A stretch of DNA of 10,310 nt. Source: Chloroflexota bacterium. GTDB lineage: Bacteria > Chloroflexota > Dormibacteria > CF-121. Of this stretch, positions 1 to 6,470 are shown piece after piece (the first letter of the stretch is position 1; every line of letters starts with the position of its first letter). The DNA is taken from the NCBI GenBank assembly GCA_005889285.1, contig VBFF01000097.1, positions 1 through 10,310 of the forward strand. Reading direction: 5' to 3'. The translations under genes and the position numbers were made by a program. A model generated the notes under the pieces. That model had not been told where the DNA came from, did no database searches, and saw only the letters and a list, made by a program, of their open reading frames with translations.

Positions 1-1024
1 AACCAAACCCCGCCAGCAGCACGTTGCGGGCGCCGAATCGCATGATCAGCCGGGCCGTGAGGCCGATCGAAAGCGCACCCATCCCTACGGAGACCGGGAG
101 GAACGCCAGGCCGATCGCCAGCGGGCCGTAACCGAGCACGCGCTGCATGTCGAGGGAGCCCATGAAGAAGAACCCGAACATCGCCACGCCGCCGATGGCT
201 TGGACGACGTTGGCCGCCGAGAGGTTTCGCGAGGCAAACAGTCGCAATGGAAGAAGCGGGTTGCGAGCCGTCGCCTGCCGGACAATGAAGGCGGCCAGCA
301 GGATCACGGCGACACCACCGAACCCGAGGGCAGGCGTCGAGACCAGGCCATAGGCGGACGACTGCACGATGGCGTAAACGCCCAGCATCAGTCCGGCGGT
401 GACGAGGAAAGCCCCAACGCTGTCGGCTCCCTGATCGAGTCCGAGGCCACGGTCCGACTCGAGCATCCGTGAAGCCAGCACGGCGATCAGCACGCCGATC
501 GGGAGGTTGACGAAGAAAATCCAGTGCCAGCTGACGGCCTGGGTGATGACGCCACCGGCCAGCAGGCCGATCGAGGCACCGGCGGAGGCGACGAAACTGA
601 AGATCCCGATCGCGCGGGCCCGCTCGCCAGGGTCGGGGAACATCGTGACGACCATCCCCAGGATGACGGCGGAGCTGAGCGCCCCACCGATGCCTTGCAG
701 GAACCGGGCGGCGATCAGCATCGGCTGGCCTACCGAGAAACCGCACAGCACCGAGGCAGCCGTAAACAGCACCAGCCCGGCGAGGAAGATGCGCTTGCGA
801 CCAAGCAGATCACCGAGCCGACCGGCCAGCAGCAAGAGACCGGCAAAGGCAATCAGATACGCATTGACGACCCACGCCAGGCTGGCCTGGGAGAACCCGA
901 GATCCTTCTTGATCGAGGGGAGCGCGACGTTGACGATCGTCATGTCGAGGACGATCATCAGGAAGCCGGCGCACAGGAGGTATAGCGCCATCCATCTGCG
1001 ATCTTTGGTGTTCTCCAGCGGCAT
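1..1024 (-). CDS. MFS transporter, DHA2 (EmrB/QacA-like) drug:H+ antiporter, C-terminus missing
   Basis: Reading the minus strand from an ATG at 1024 gives an open frame of 341 codons that leaves the window at base 1, so the last few membrane helices are absent. The protein is strongly hydrophobic and carries hallmarks of 14-helix DHA2 exporters. Residues 26-36 (LDMTIVNVALP) are the helix-1 D1 motif. Residues 68-78 (GRLGDLLGRKR) are MFS motif A in the helix 2-3 loop. Residues 150-159 (ASIGLLAGGV), followed by WHWIFFVNLP, match the antiporter motif C region. By family it should expel small hydrophobic or cationic compounds using the proton gradient; the substrate cannot be read. A good ribosome site (AGGAG, 1032-1036) lies 7 bases before this ATG. 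An in-frame ATG at 1063 has no such site and was not chosen. It is transcribed in the same direction as the SRP RNA upstream. Confidence 0.93.
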   Translation of the reverse strand, partial: MPLENTKDRRWMALYLLCAGFLMIVLDMTIVNVALPSIKKDLGFSQASLAWVVNAYLIAFAGLLLLAGRLGDLLGRKRIFLAGLVLFTAASVLCGFSVGQPMLIAARFLQGIGGALSSAVILGMVVTMFPDPGERARAIGIFSFVASAGASIGLLAGGVITQAVSWHWIFFVNLPIGVLIAVLASRMLESDRGLGLDQGADSVGAFLVTAGLMLGVYAIVQSSAYGLVSTPALGFGGVAVILLAAFIVRQATARNPLLPLRLFASRNLSAANVVQAIGGVAMFGFFFMGSLDMQRVLGYGPLAIGLAFLPVSVGMGALSIGLTARLIMRFGARNVLLAGFG

Positions 1025-1143
1025 GTCAGTGCTCCTGTCGATGAGGCGTGGTGAAGTAGACATGCCATTTAGACCCCGCCCGCAGGAAAACTCATCGGTC
1101 CGGGCCCGTCGGCCCACGCGAGCGGCGCTTTAGTGCCAGGCGA

Positions 1144-1427
1144 GCGTTTGAGACGGTAGGGTTGACCGCGCACCCCTTCTCGTTGTAACGCCGCCCGGGC
1201 ACGCAACGCGGACCACTCAGGCCCGGTGGGCTGCGGCGCCCCCGGCACCCCGCTTACTGCTGCTTCCTTCCGGACCTGACAGGGTTCACGGAACCAGGTC
1301 GCGCAGGACCAGGCCATCAACGCAGTCGCACGAAACGACGCTCCGGACAGCGCACCCCTCAAAGGGGAATTCGACCCCGCTAAAGCGGATTGCGGGTACA
1401 GGGCACCGCTGGCTCCCCGTCTAGCGC
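1144..1427 (-). ncRNA. ffs: Signal recognition particle RNA, large bacterial type (Alu domain present)
   Basis: The minus strand contains the nearly invariant SRP RNA apical segment, GTCAGGTCCGGAAGGAAGCA, at 1261-1280, including the GGAA tetraloop and the internal loop that binds Ffh. It is preceded by GTGAACC and followed by GCAGTAAGCG, as in long Gram-positive-type molecules. About 100 bases further 5' are the Alu-domain blocks: GGTGCCCTGTACC and a CCGC-TTTA-GCGG hairpin (1377-1388). The ends pair: AGACGG at 1417-1422 with CCGTCT at 1151-1156, and GCG at 1425-1427 with CGC at 1144-1146. This gives roughly 280 nt, the usual size of the long class and far above the ~114 nt of E. coli 4.5S RNA. 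The RNA scaffolds Ffh for co-translational targeting of membrane and secreted proteins. The exact ends are estimates from the terminal pairing. Confidence 0.95.
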
Positions 1428-1437
1428 GATCGTGACT

Positions 1438-1443
1438 ATTCTA
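1438..1443 (-). promoter_or_regulatory. -10 element of the SRP RNA promoter
   Basis: The minus strand reads TAGAAT (one mismatch from TATAAT) and ends about 10 bases before the inferred 5' end of the SRP RNA, so initiation would fall near 1427-1431. At 17-base spacing the -35 position (1461-1466) reads AGGTTA, which is weak and overlaps the stop codon of the upstream membrane-protein gene. The placement relative to a confidently identified RNA is the main support. Confidence 0.6.
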
Positions 1444-1459
1444 CCCTCGGTCCGCGGAC

Positions 1460-1936
1460 CTAACCTTGCGGTTCGCGGGGCGGGCGGAACGTCAGCAGCG
1501 TCCAGGCACCTAACCAGCCGATCATCGCGCCGAACACGACCACGACGGCCAGGTCGAGCCCCAGGTTGATCAGCTGGGCGCCGGTGTCTGCGGCCTGGCG
1601 CTTCGCCGCCGGGCTGAGACGATCGAAGGCGGTCTGACCCACCGGGAGATAGGTAAGGATGAGCGCCGCGACCACGTTACGGAACAATTCGCTGATCCCG
1701 CCGGCGATCGCCCCCATCTGCAACGCCGGGTTGGTGCTCTTGGTCGAGGCGGCCAGCTTGCGTCCGGCGCCGCCGATGATCAGAAAACCCAGGGCGGAGC
1801 TCACGAAATTCTCGAACATCGTCGGCGTCAGGTCGTGCGTGGCGTAGACGGCCACCAGGCGGACGAGCAGGGCAAAGAGACCCCCGATGACCCCAAAGAG
1901 CAGCCCTTCTCGAAGCACGAGACCGATGCGTGCCAC
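1460..1936 (-). CDS. Small four-helix integral membrane protein, function unknown
   Basis: This is a 158-residue protein if it starts at GTG 1936. The G of that codon is also the last base of the TAG stop of the upstream SirB1-type gene (TAGTG), a classic translational-coupling junction. The frame stays open upstream to 2086, but that extension lies wholly inside the SirB1 gene and reads as non-hydrophobic shadow sequence, so the overlap start is preferred. Four hydrophobic helices are visible at about residues 8-31, 41-58, 71-97 and 122-149. Three of them contain glycine-rich packing motifs (GVIGG, GAIAGG, GAMIGWLG). A polar loop at about 98-121 separates helices 3 and 4, and the tail is short and basic. 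No enzymatic motif or family was recognised. It is the last gene of a three-gene operon, and its stop overlaps the promoter region of the SRP RNA gene. Confidence 0.8.
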   Translation of the reverse strand: MARIGLVLREGLLFGVIGGLFALLVRLVAVYATHDLTPTMFENFVSSALGFLIIGGAGRKLAASTKSTNPALQMGAIAGGISELFRNVVAALILTYLPVGQTAFDRLSPAAKRQAADTGAQLINLGLDLAVVVVFGAMIGWLGAWTLLTFRPPREPQG

Positions 1937-2763
1937 TAATTGACCCGGCTGATCAGCTGGCCACGGAGTTGCTTGACCCGCGGCGCATCCTCCGGCTCCG
2001 GTCGCATCGCCAGGTAGCGCGCGAAATCCTTCAACGCCTCGGCATCGTGATGCATCTGGAAATGGATCATGCCGCGATCCCGCCACTCCGATGTGAGGTG
2101 TGGGTCGGTCAGCATGATGCGGTCGCTGGCGCTCAGCGCGCGCGCCAGGTCGCCACGCGATAAGTAGAGGCTCTTGAGATTATTAAGGATGCGCGAGAGG
2201 ATCTGCCGCTTCGTCGAGGGCTCGAGCAGGGCGGGCCGCATCTTGACTTCACCGCCGTACATCTCGTTGAGCATCTTCGCGCATTCCTCGCGGGTCAGCG
2301 TGCGGCCGTTGAAGGCATCGATGAAGATCTCGCCGCTGGCCGCCGGCGCGTACTTCACCAGGAAATGGCCGGGCATGCCAACCCCACGCACCGGCAGGCC
2401 GGCCCTCTCCCCTATCGCCACGTAGAGCACCGCGAGCGTGATCGGGATGCCGACCCGGCGATCGAGCACTTCGTTGAGAAAGCTGTTGCGTGGGTCGTAG
2501 TATTCTTGGCGATTGCCCTTGAAGTGCAGCTCGTCGAATAGATAGGCATTCGCCACCTCGACGACCCGACCCGGTTCCACCTCGGCGCGAATCCGCTGCT
2601 TGAGCTCAGTCCCCATGCGGGCGATTTGATTGAGATAGACCGCCGGACGCAGGTCCGGGTATTCTTCGGCGGCGATCAGCAGCGCCGCTTCGGCCAGGTC
2701 CAGTTCCGGCTCCGGCGTCTGCAGCAGGCGCGTGAACGCGTCGCGTGCCTCAGCCGGCGTCAT
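1936..2763 (-). CDS. SirB1-type transglutaminase-fold protein with C-terminal TPR
   Basis: This 275-residue soluble protein matches the SirB1/YchA family (Transglut_core2 followed by a tetratricopeptide segment) in both order and size. The core spans about residues 40-165 and contains the family stretch NSFLNEVLDRRVGIPITLAV (93-112), then PGHFLVKY (131-138) and FIDAFNG (147-153). His133 and Asp149 sit where the catalytic His and Asp of transglutaminases lie. The position expected for the nucleophilic Cys is occupied by the VGIPITL segment, so protease or transglutaminase activity is doubtful, as is usual for this family. Residues about 185-258 form two to three helical TPR-like hairpins (SLYLSRGDLARAL and HFQMHHDAEALKDFARYL). 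The role in cells is not established. Its ATG overlaps the end of the upstream membrane-protein gene by 14 bases, so translation is probably coupled. Confidence 0.92.
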   Translation of the reverse strand: MTPAEARDAFTRLLQTPEPELDLAEAALLIAAEEYPDLRPAVYLNQIARMGTELKQRIRAEVEPGRVVEVANAYLFDELHFKGNRQEYYDPRNSFLNEVLDRRVGIPITLAVLYVAIGERAGLPVRGVGMPGHFLVKYAPAASGEIFIDAFNGRTLTREECAKMLNEMYGGEVKMRPALLEPSTKRQILSRILNNLKSLYLSRGDLARALSASDRIMLTDPHLTSEWRDRGMIHFQMHHDAEALKDFARYLAMRPEPEDAPRVKQLRGQLISRVN

Positions 2764-3427
2764 GGCTACGTAGTCTAGATAGACGGAACGGTGCGTCGAG
2801 AATCGCCAGCACGACGAGCGTCAAGACTGCGCCCGCCGCGATGTACCAGGGCCACGGGCCCATGAGGTCGAGTAGGCTGCCGCTGACCGGCACCTGCCGC
2901 AAGTACATGTAGTTGCCGCCGGTCCCCAGGTCGATCAGCCCCACCACGATCGCAAAGACGACCGTCAAGGCGAAAATCCGGCGGACGGCACCGGGCCGCG
3001 GCTGCAGGGCGAGGCCGACAACGAGGAAGAGCGCCGCGAGGATGACCAGGTCGTGCGTCACGTAGAACTGCAGGTAGGGAAAGCTCGGAAAATGGTCCTT
3101 GAGGTCTGGGGTCAGCACCGCCTGGAGCGTTCCGCCCAGCCCCCAAAAGTACGCCACTTCGACGAGCGCGAGCTGCCGCCATAAGAGCGCCGCCGCGGCG
3201 ACGAAGCCGGCCACGTCACAGAGCTGGATCGGGAGGCTGGCCGCCGCGGACCACGTCTTGTTCGCGACGACATACGGCTGCCAGCTCAGCTCGGCGACCA
3301 GGAGCGTGAGCGCGATGACGGCGGCGACCACATCGATCCAACGCCCTGGAGCGCGCCGGGCGGCGACGCATAGCAGCACCGCGACGACGACCAGGAGGGC
3401 TAAGGGAAGAACGTGCTCGGTCGACAC
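2750..3427 (-). CDS. TIGR02206/YwaF-family integral membrane protein
   Basis: This 225-residue, very hydrophobic protein has about seven transmembrane segments, near residues 5-22, 31-48, 66-83, 89-106, 122-140, 149-167 and 190-211. Recognisable family blocks are LPIQLCDVAGF (65-75), PSFPYLQFYVTHDLV (114-128) and NYMYLRQVP (172-180), which together fit the TIGR02206 (Bacillus YwaF, TMEM164-related) group. The biochemical role of bacterial members is not known. The start is GTG at 3427. A GGAGGG sequence lies upstream on the minus strand, but about 12 bases away, longer than ideal. This is the first gene of the minus-strand operon, and its stop codon lies inside the start of the SirB1 gene. 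The divergent reductase begins 23 bases away, so the operon promoter must lie in that gap or inside the 5' end of the reductase gene. Confidence 0.9.
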   Translation of the reverse strand: MSTEHVLPLALLVVVAVLLCVAARRAPGRWIDVVAAVIALTLLVAELSWQPYVVANKTWSAAASLPIQLCDVAGFVAAAALLWRQLALVEVAYFWGLGGTLQAVLTPDLKDHFPSFPYLQFYVTHDLVILAALFLVVGLALQPRPGAVRRIFALTVVFAIVVGLIDLGTGGNYMYLRQVPVSGSLLDLMGPWPWYIAAGAVLTLVVLAILDAPFRLSRLRSHDAG

Positions 3428-3431
3428 CGGC

Positions 3432-3437
3432 TATAGT
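3432..3437 (+). promoter_or_regulatory. Possible -10 element for the reductase gene
   Basis: TATAGT lies in the 23-base gap between the divergent start codons. Initiation about 7 bases downstream would give a leader of only ~5-8 bases before ATG 3451, and no Shine-Dalgarno sequence is present in that leader. The -35 region (about 3409-3414, GAACGT) is not convincing. This is a weak call based on one hexamer and its position. Confidence 0.3.
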
Positions 3438-3450
3438 TTCCCTCCTCAAC

Positions 3451-4017
3451 ATGGCCAAACTCATTTATTCGGCGATCATGTCGCTCGACGGCTACATCGC
3501 GGACGAGGACGGCAACTTCGATTGGGCTGCGCCGGACGAGGAGGTGCACGCCTTCGTCAACGACCTCGAGCGGCCCATCGGCACCTATCTCTACGGCCGC
3601 CGGATGTACGACGTCATGCGCTACTGGGAGACCGCACCGACCGAAGCCGGTGAGCCACCGGTCATGAGGGACTACGCGCGGATCTGGCAGGCGGCCGACA
3701 AGGTCGTCTACTCGAAGACGCTGGCGACGGCATCCACCAGCAGGACGCGGATCGAGAAAGACTTCGACCCGCAAGCCGTCCGCCGAATGAAGGCGGCCGC
3801 CTCACGTGACATGTCCCTCGGAGGTCCCCATCTCGCGGCCCAGGCGATCAAAGCCGCGTTAGTCGATGAGATCCATCTGTTCGTCGTGCCCATCGTGGTG
3901 GGAGGCGGCTTAAAGGCCCTCCCGGAACACGCCCGCGTGAAGCTTCAGCTGCTCGACGAGCGCCGTTTCGCCGGCGGCGTGGTCCACCTCCACTACGGCA
4001 TCCTCGCTAGCCCATAG
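3451..4017 (+). CDS. Dihydrofolate reductase / RibD C-terminal-type NAD(P)H reductase
   Basis: This 188-residue protein matches the RibD C-terminal (dihydrofolate-reductase-like) fold. It opens with the family's first strand and loop, LIYSAIMSLDGYIADEDG (residues 4-21), where SLDGYIA is diagnostic. It continues with YGRRMYDVM (48-56), VVYSKTL (85-91), the nucleotide-binding turn GGPHLAAQ (124-131) and the late strand FVVPIVVGGG (144-153). Members reduce pteridine- or pyrimidine-like substrates with NAD(P)H. These stand-alone proteins are common in GC-rich soil bacteria and their substrates are mostly unknown, so this should not be called a folate-pathway DHFR. It begins at the only reasonable ATG, 23 bases from the divergent YwaF-type gene, and has no visible Shine-Dalgarno. 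The next gene starts two bases after its stop, implying co-transcription. Confidence 0.93.
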   Translation: MAKLIYSAIMSLDGYIADEDGNFDWAAPDEEVHAFVNDLERPIGTYLYGRRMYDVMRYWETAPTEAGEPPVMRDYARIWQAADKVVYSKTLATASTSRTRIEKDFDPQAVRRMKAAASRDMSLGGPHLAAQAIKAALVDEIHLFVVPIVVGGGLKALPEHARVKLQLLDERRFAGGVVHLHYGILASP

Positions 4018-4019
4018 GC

Positions 4020-4316
4020 GTGTCGGTGCCAGAACGCGTCTATGTGATCGTGGTCGAGACCGAGGGCGCGCGAGACCCCGAGCGGATGCCCTTGCTCAGC
4101 CAGCCAGGAACTGGCGGCGCCCGCCGCACGGCCGCCTTCAGCAGCATGCTGCTGGCGACCACCTTCCTCAGCCAGGCACAGCAACTGGGCCACTTCGTCA
4201 AGCTCGACTACATCTTCCCGGCCGACCCGCGCCGGTTGGCGGAGGACTTTCCCGAGTTCGAGGTCCGGCTGGACCCCAGCCCGCAGGCGTTCTTCGGAGG
4301 CGAGCCAGCCCCCTAA
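4020..4316 (+). CDS. Small conserved-looking protein of unknown function
   Basis: This 98-codon frame starts at GTG 4020, two bases after the TAG of the reductase gene, with a second in-frame GTG at 4026. It ends in TAA at 4314-4316. Third codon positions are overwhelmingly G or C and the predicted protein has ordinary composition, so it is probably a real gene translated by coupling. An early hydrophobic strand (RVYVIVVETEG) is followed by a short helix (FSSMLLATTFLSQAQQLGHF) and an acidic, proline-containing tail. There is no signal peptide, no membrane span and no metal-binding cluster. I do not recognise a family. Location just after the reductase suggests co-expression but not function. 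Confidence 0.7.
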   Translation: MSVPERVYVIVVETEGARDPERMPLLSQPGTGGARRTAAFSSMLLATTFLSQAQQLGHFVKLDYIFPADPRRLAEDFPEFEVRLDPSPQAFFGGEPAP

Positions 4317-4362
4317 GCCGCCACAAGCTCCCCGACCCCGGCAACGTTACACGCGCGTCATC

Positions 4363-6120
4363 ATGCCCCGCTTCAGCCATCGGCTGGCACTGAAGATCGT
4401 CCTCCCCTTCGCGGCGCTCACCCTGGCCATCGGCGCCGTCGGCACGCTGACGGCAACCGGCGAGTTGAGCAGCCGCAGCCAGGGAGCGTTCGATGCCCAG
4501 CTCGTCCACGACGGCATCGTCGCCCAGTCGATGGTCAAGACCGGGGATTCCGAGCGGCGGGCGATCCTTCGCCTCCTCACCAATGGACCCGGCTTGAGTC
4601 AGAACTGGGACAAGACCGCGGCGTTGCAAACCTGGCTGGAACGGGCCCTCACGATCCATCCCAACGTCATCGTTGAAGTGGTCGACACCTCGGGCCGCGA
4701 GATCGTCGGGGTGGTCGGCCATGGCGCCCTCGCCGATACCGTGACCCGGAGCCATGACTTGAGCACCTGGCCCGGCCTCTCCTACCTGCTGAGCGGCGGC
4801 GCGACCACCATTAACCTGGTGGCGTCCGCCCCGCAGCCGGCGATCTTCGCCGGCCAGCCGGTGCGCAACGCGGCCGACGGACTGATCGGCGCCATTCTCG
4901 TCGGAGACTATCTCGACGACCGCACGGGCACGATCAAGGCGTCGCTGCCGCACGATGAGATCAGCTTCTACGACGTCAACGGCCAGGTCCTCGCGACGTC
5001 ATTGCCCATACCGCCGAGTCAGTGGCCGACGCTCGCCCTCGATGGGGCCACGAGGGGTCGGATCAGCCCCACCAGCGTCGTCGAGCTGCCCCGCATCGCG
5101 GGCGGCCCCGGCACGGAGATCCTCTCGCCCTGGGCGGTGCGCACGACGAACCTCGGCTACGTGGGAACCGTCGGATCGACCGCCGGCTTGCTGGCCGACA
5201 CCAACCAGCTGCGCATCATCCTGGTCACGCTCTTTCTGGCCGGCGTTCTGTTCACCCTCGCGATCGGCATCTGGCTGGCGCGCCGCATCACGCGACCGGT
5301 ACACCGGCTGGTGGAGGCGACCCGGCTGGTCAGCGCCGGCGACCTCGACCATCAGGCGCTGGTGACGACCCATGACGAGATCGGCGAGCTCACCGACTCC
5401 TTCAACCAGATGACGCGGAGCCTGAAAGAGAAGAGCGCCTCGTTACGCACGACCATGACACAGCTCCAGGACACCTACCTGATGACGATCGAGGCGCTGG
5501 CGGCGGCGGTCGAGGCCCGGGATCCCTACACGCATGGTCACACGCGACGGGTCGAGGAGTACGCCGTCATCATGGCGGAGGCCCTCGGCTGCAGCGAGAC
5601 CGAGATCAACGCCGTGCGCCGCGCCTGCGTGCTCCACGACATCGGCAAGATCGGGATCGAGGATGCCATCCTCCGCAAGCAAGCGCGGCTCGAGCCCGAT
5701 GAAGCGATGCGTATGCAAAAGCACCCGGTGATCGGGGTCGACATGCTCAAGGGCATCGATTTCCTGGATCCGGTACCGCCACTGATCCGGCATCACCACG
5801 AACGGTGGGATGGCAACGGCTACCCGGATGAGTTGCGAGCCGACGAGATTCCGCTGGGGGCACGCATCCTGGCGGTCGCCGACGCGGTTGACGCCATGAC
5901 GTCCGATCGTCCCTATCGGGCGGCGCGCACCTTCGAGTACGCGAAAACGGAAATCCTGAAGGGTTCGGCCACCCACTTCGACCCCGAGGTCGTCACCGCC
6001 TTCATCAAGAGCCAGCGCGCCATCGAGGACCTGCTCCGAAACGGGGTGGGCGACGAGATGCACCATCACCCTGATTCGGACGACCTCGGCGGCTGGCGCA
6101 TGCACGTCGTCGGTCGCTAA
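4363..6120 (+). CDS. Membrane sensor HD-GYP cyclic-di-GMP phosphodiesterase
   Basis: This 585-residue signalling protein has a transmembrane helix at about residues 9-29 and a roughly 250-residue extracytoplasmic region (30-282) resembling a double Cache sensor. A second helix follows at about 283-305, then HAMP at about 305-357 (ARRITRPVHRLVEATRLV through DEIGELTDSFNQM), a short coiled coil and an HD-GYP domain (about 370-565). The HD-GYP residues appear complete: E385 and GH at 392-393, HD at 425-426 in LHDIGKIGI, H454, HHE at 478-480, the GYP motif at 486-488 within WDGNGYP, and D507/D510 in VADAVDAMTSDRPYR. Such domains hydrolyse c-di-GMP to pGpG or GMP at a two- or three-metal site, so an external ligand probably tunes c-di-GMP degradation. 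There is no GGDEF domain. The tail contains MHHHPDSDD, of unknown meaning. The start lacks an obvious Shine-Dalgarno sequence. Confidence 0.96.
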   Translation: MPRFSHRLALKIVLPFAALTLAIGAVGTLTATGELSSRSQGAFDAQLVHDGIVAQSMVKTGDSERRAILRLLTNGPGLSQNWDKTAALQTWLERALTIHPNVIVEVVDTSGREIVGVVGHGALADTVTRSHDLSTWPGLSYLLSGGATTINLVASAPQPAIFAGQPVRNAADGLIGAILVGDYLDDRTGTIKASLPHDEISFYDVNGQVLATSLPIPPSQWPTLALDGATRGRISPTSVVELPRIAGGPGTEILSPWAVRTTNLGYVGTVGSTAGLLADTNQLRIILVTLFLAGVLFTLAIGIWLARRITRPVHRLVEATRLVSAGDLDHQALVTTHDEIGELTDSFNQMTRSLKEKSASLRTTMTQLQDTYLMTIEALAAAVEARDPYTHGHTRRVEEYAVIMAEALGCSETEINAVRRACVLHDIGKIGIEDAILRKQARLEPDEAMRMQKHPVIGVDMLKGIDFLDPVPPLIRHHHERWDGNGYPDELRADEIPLGARILAVADAVDAMTSDRPYRAARTFEYAKTEILKGSATHFDPEVVTAFIKSQRAIEDLLRNGVGDEMHHHPDSDDLGGWRMHVVGR

Positions 6121-6147
6121 ATTCCTCCGGCGGAAGGGTCTTTTAGC
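6121..6147 (+). terminator. Weak candidate terminator after the HD-GYP gene
   Basis: Just after the TAA at 6118-6120, a short imperfect hairpin (CCTCC, loop GGC, GGAAGG with a bulged A) is followed by GTCTTTT. It would lie between two convergent genes. The stem is only about five base pairs and the T-tract is short, so this is a low-confidence call. Confidence 0.25.
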
Positions 6148-6415
6148 GCGACTCCCAGAACTCCAGGCCGCGCTTCAGTCGCTGCATCTCGGCCGTAAGG
6201 AATGGGATGTCGATGCCGCCGAGCTCTTTCTCGGTCTCGGGAACCTTCCGGATCTTCTCGCGCGTCTGGGCCAGCAGCTCCTCCTTGAAGGCGATCATTT
6301 CGGTGTAGACGGCGCGCCAGTGCGCGATGTCGAGGGCGTCGTGGCTGTCGCGGTTCTCGCCCTCCATCAACCGGTTGAAATCGATGATCCGTTTCGTGAA
6401 ATCGAGCGGTTCCAC
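6143..6415 (-). CDS. Small charged helical protein, function unknown
   Basis: This 90-residue frame starts at GTG 6415 and ends with TAA at 6143-6145. It is rich in charged and long-chain residues (EELLAQTREKIRKVPETEKE, 45-64; FLTAEMQRLKRGLEFWE, 72-88), so it should be almost entirely alpha-helical, possibly a coiled coil. It has no signal peptide, membrane segment, cysteine or known motif. Its mostly G/C third positions and its fit between neighbours support it as a real gene. It is convergent with the HD-GYP gene (22 bases apart) and divergent from the HtrA-type protease (55 bases between start codons). TATCAT on the minus strand about 10 bases before the GTG could be a -10 element, but no good -35 was found. 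No family was recognised. Confidence 0.75.
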   Translation of the reverse strand: MEPLDFTKRIIDFNRLMEGENRDSHDALDIAHWRAVYTEMIAFKEELLAQTREKIRKVPETEKELGGIDIPFLTAEMQRLKRGLEFWESR

Positions 6416-6470
6416 CGCCGACCATGATAAGCACTTGTTTAACCCGGCCGCCGTTGGGTACGACCCACGA

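Noticed and set aside
1064..1095. Promoter for the MFS gene around CTAAAT
   Set aside because: No matching -35 at acceptable spacing; read-through from the SRP promoter is equally possible.
1087..1115. Intrinsic terminator for the SRP RNA
   Set aside because: A GGGCC/GGCCC stem with a GACG loop exists on the minus strand, but the nearest run of four T is about 11 bases further on, so it is not a standard terminator.
507..1133. 208-codon plus-strand open frame
   Set aside because: It is antisense to the MFS transporter gene. Its protein is Arg/Ser/Pro-rich with no motif, typical of a shadow frame in GC-rich DNA.
1069..1362. 97-codon minus-strand open frame
   Set aside because: It lies over the SRP RNA gene; the sequence is explained by RNA conservation.
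1937..2086. Upstream extension of the small membrane-protein gene to ATG 2086
   Set aside because: The added 50 residues lie inside the SirB1 gene in another frame and lack hydrophobic or conserved character; the TAGTG junction is a better start.
5443..6105. 220-codon minus-strand open frame
   Set aside because: It is antisense to the HD-GYP domain, whose motifs fully explain this stretch.
6327..6470. Upstream extension of the HtrA gene to ATG 6327
   Set aside because: It would overlap the start of the divergent helical-protein gene, and the added residues show neither a protease motif nor a signal peptide.
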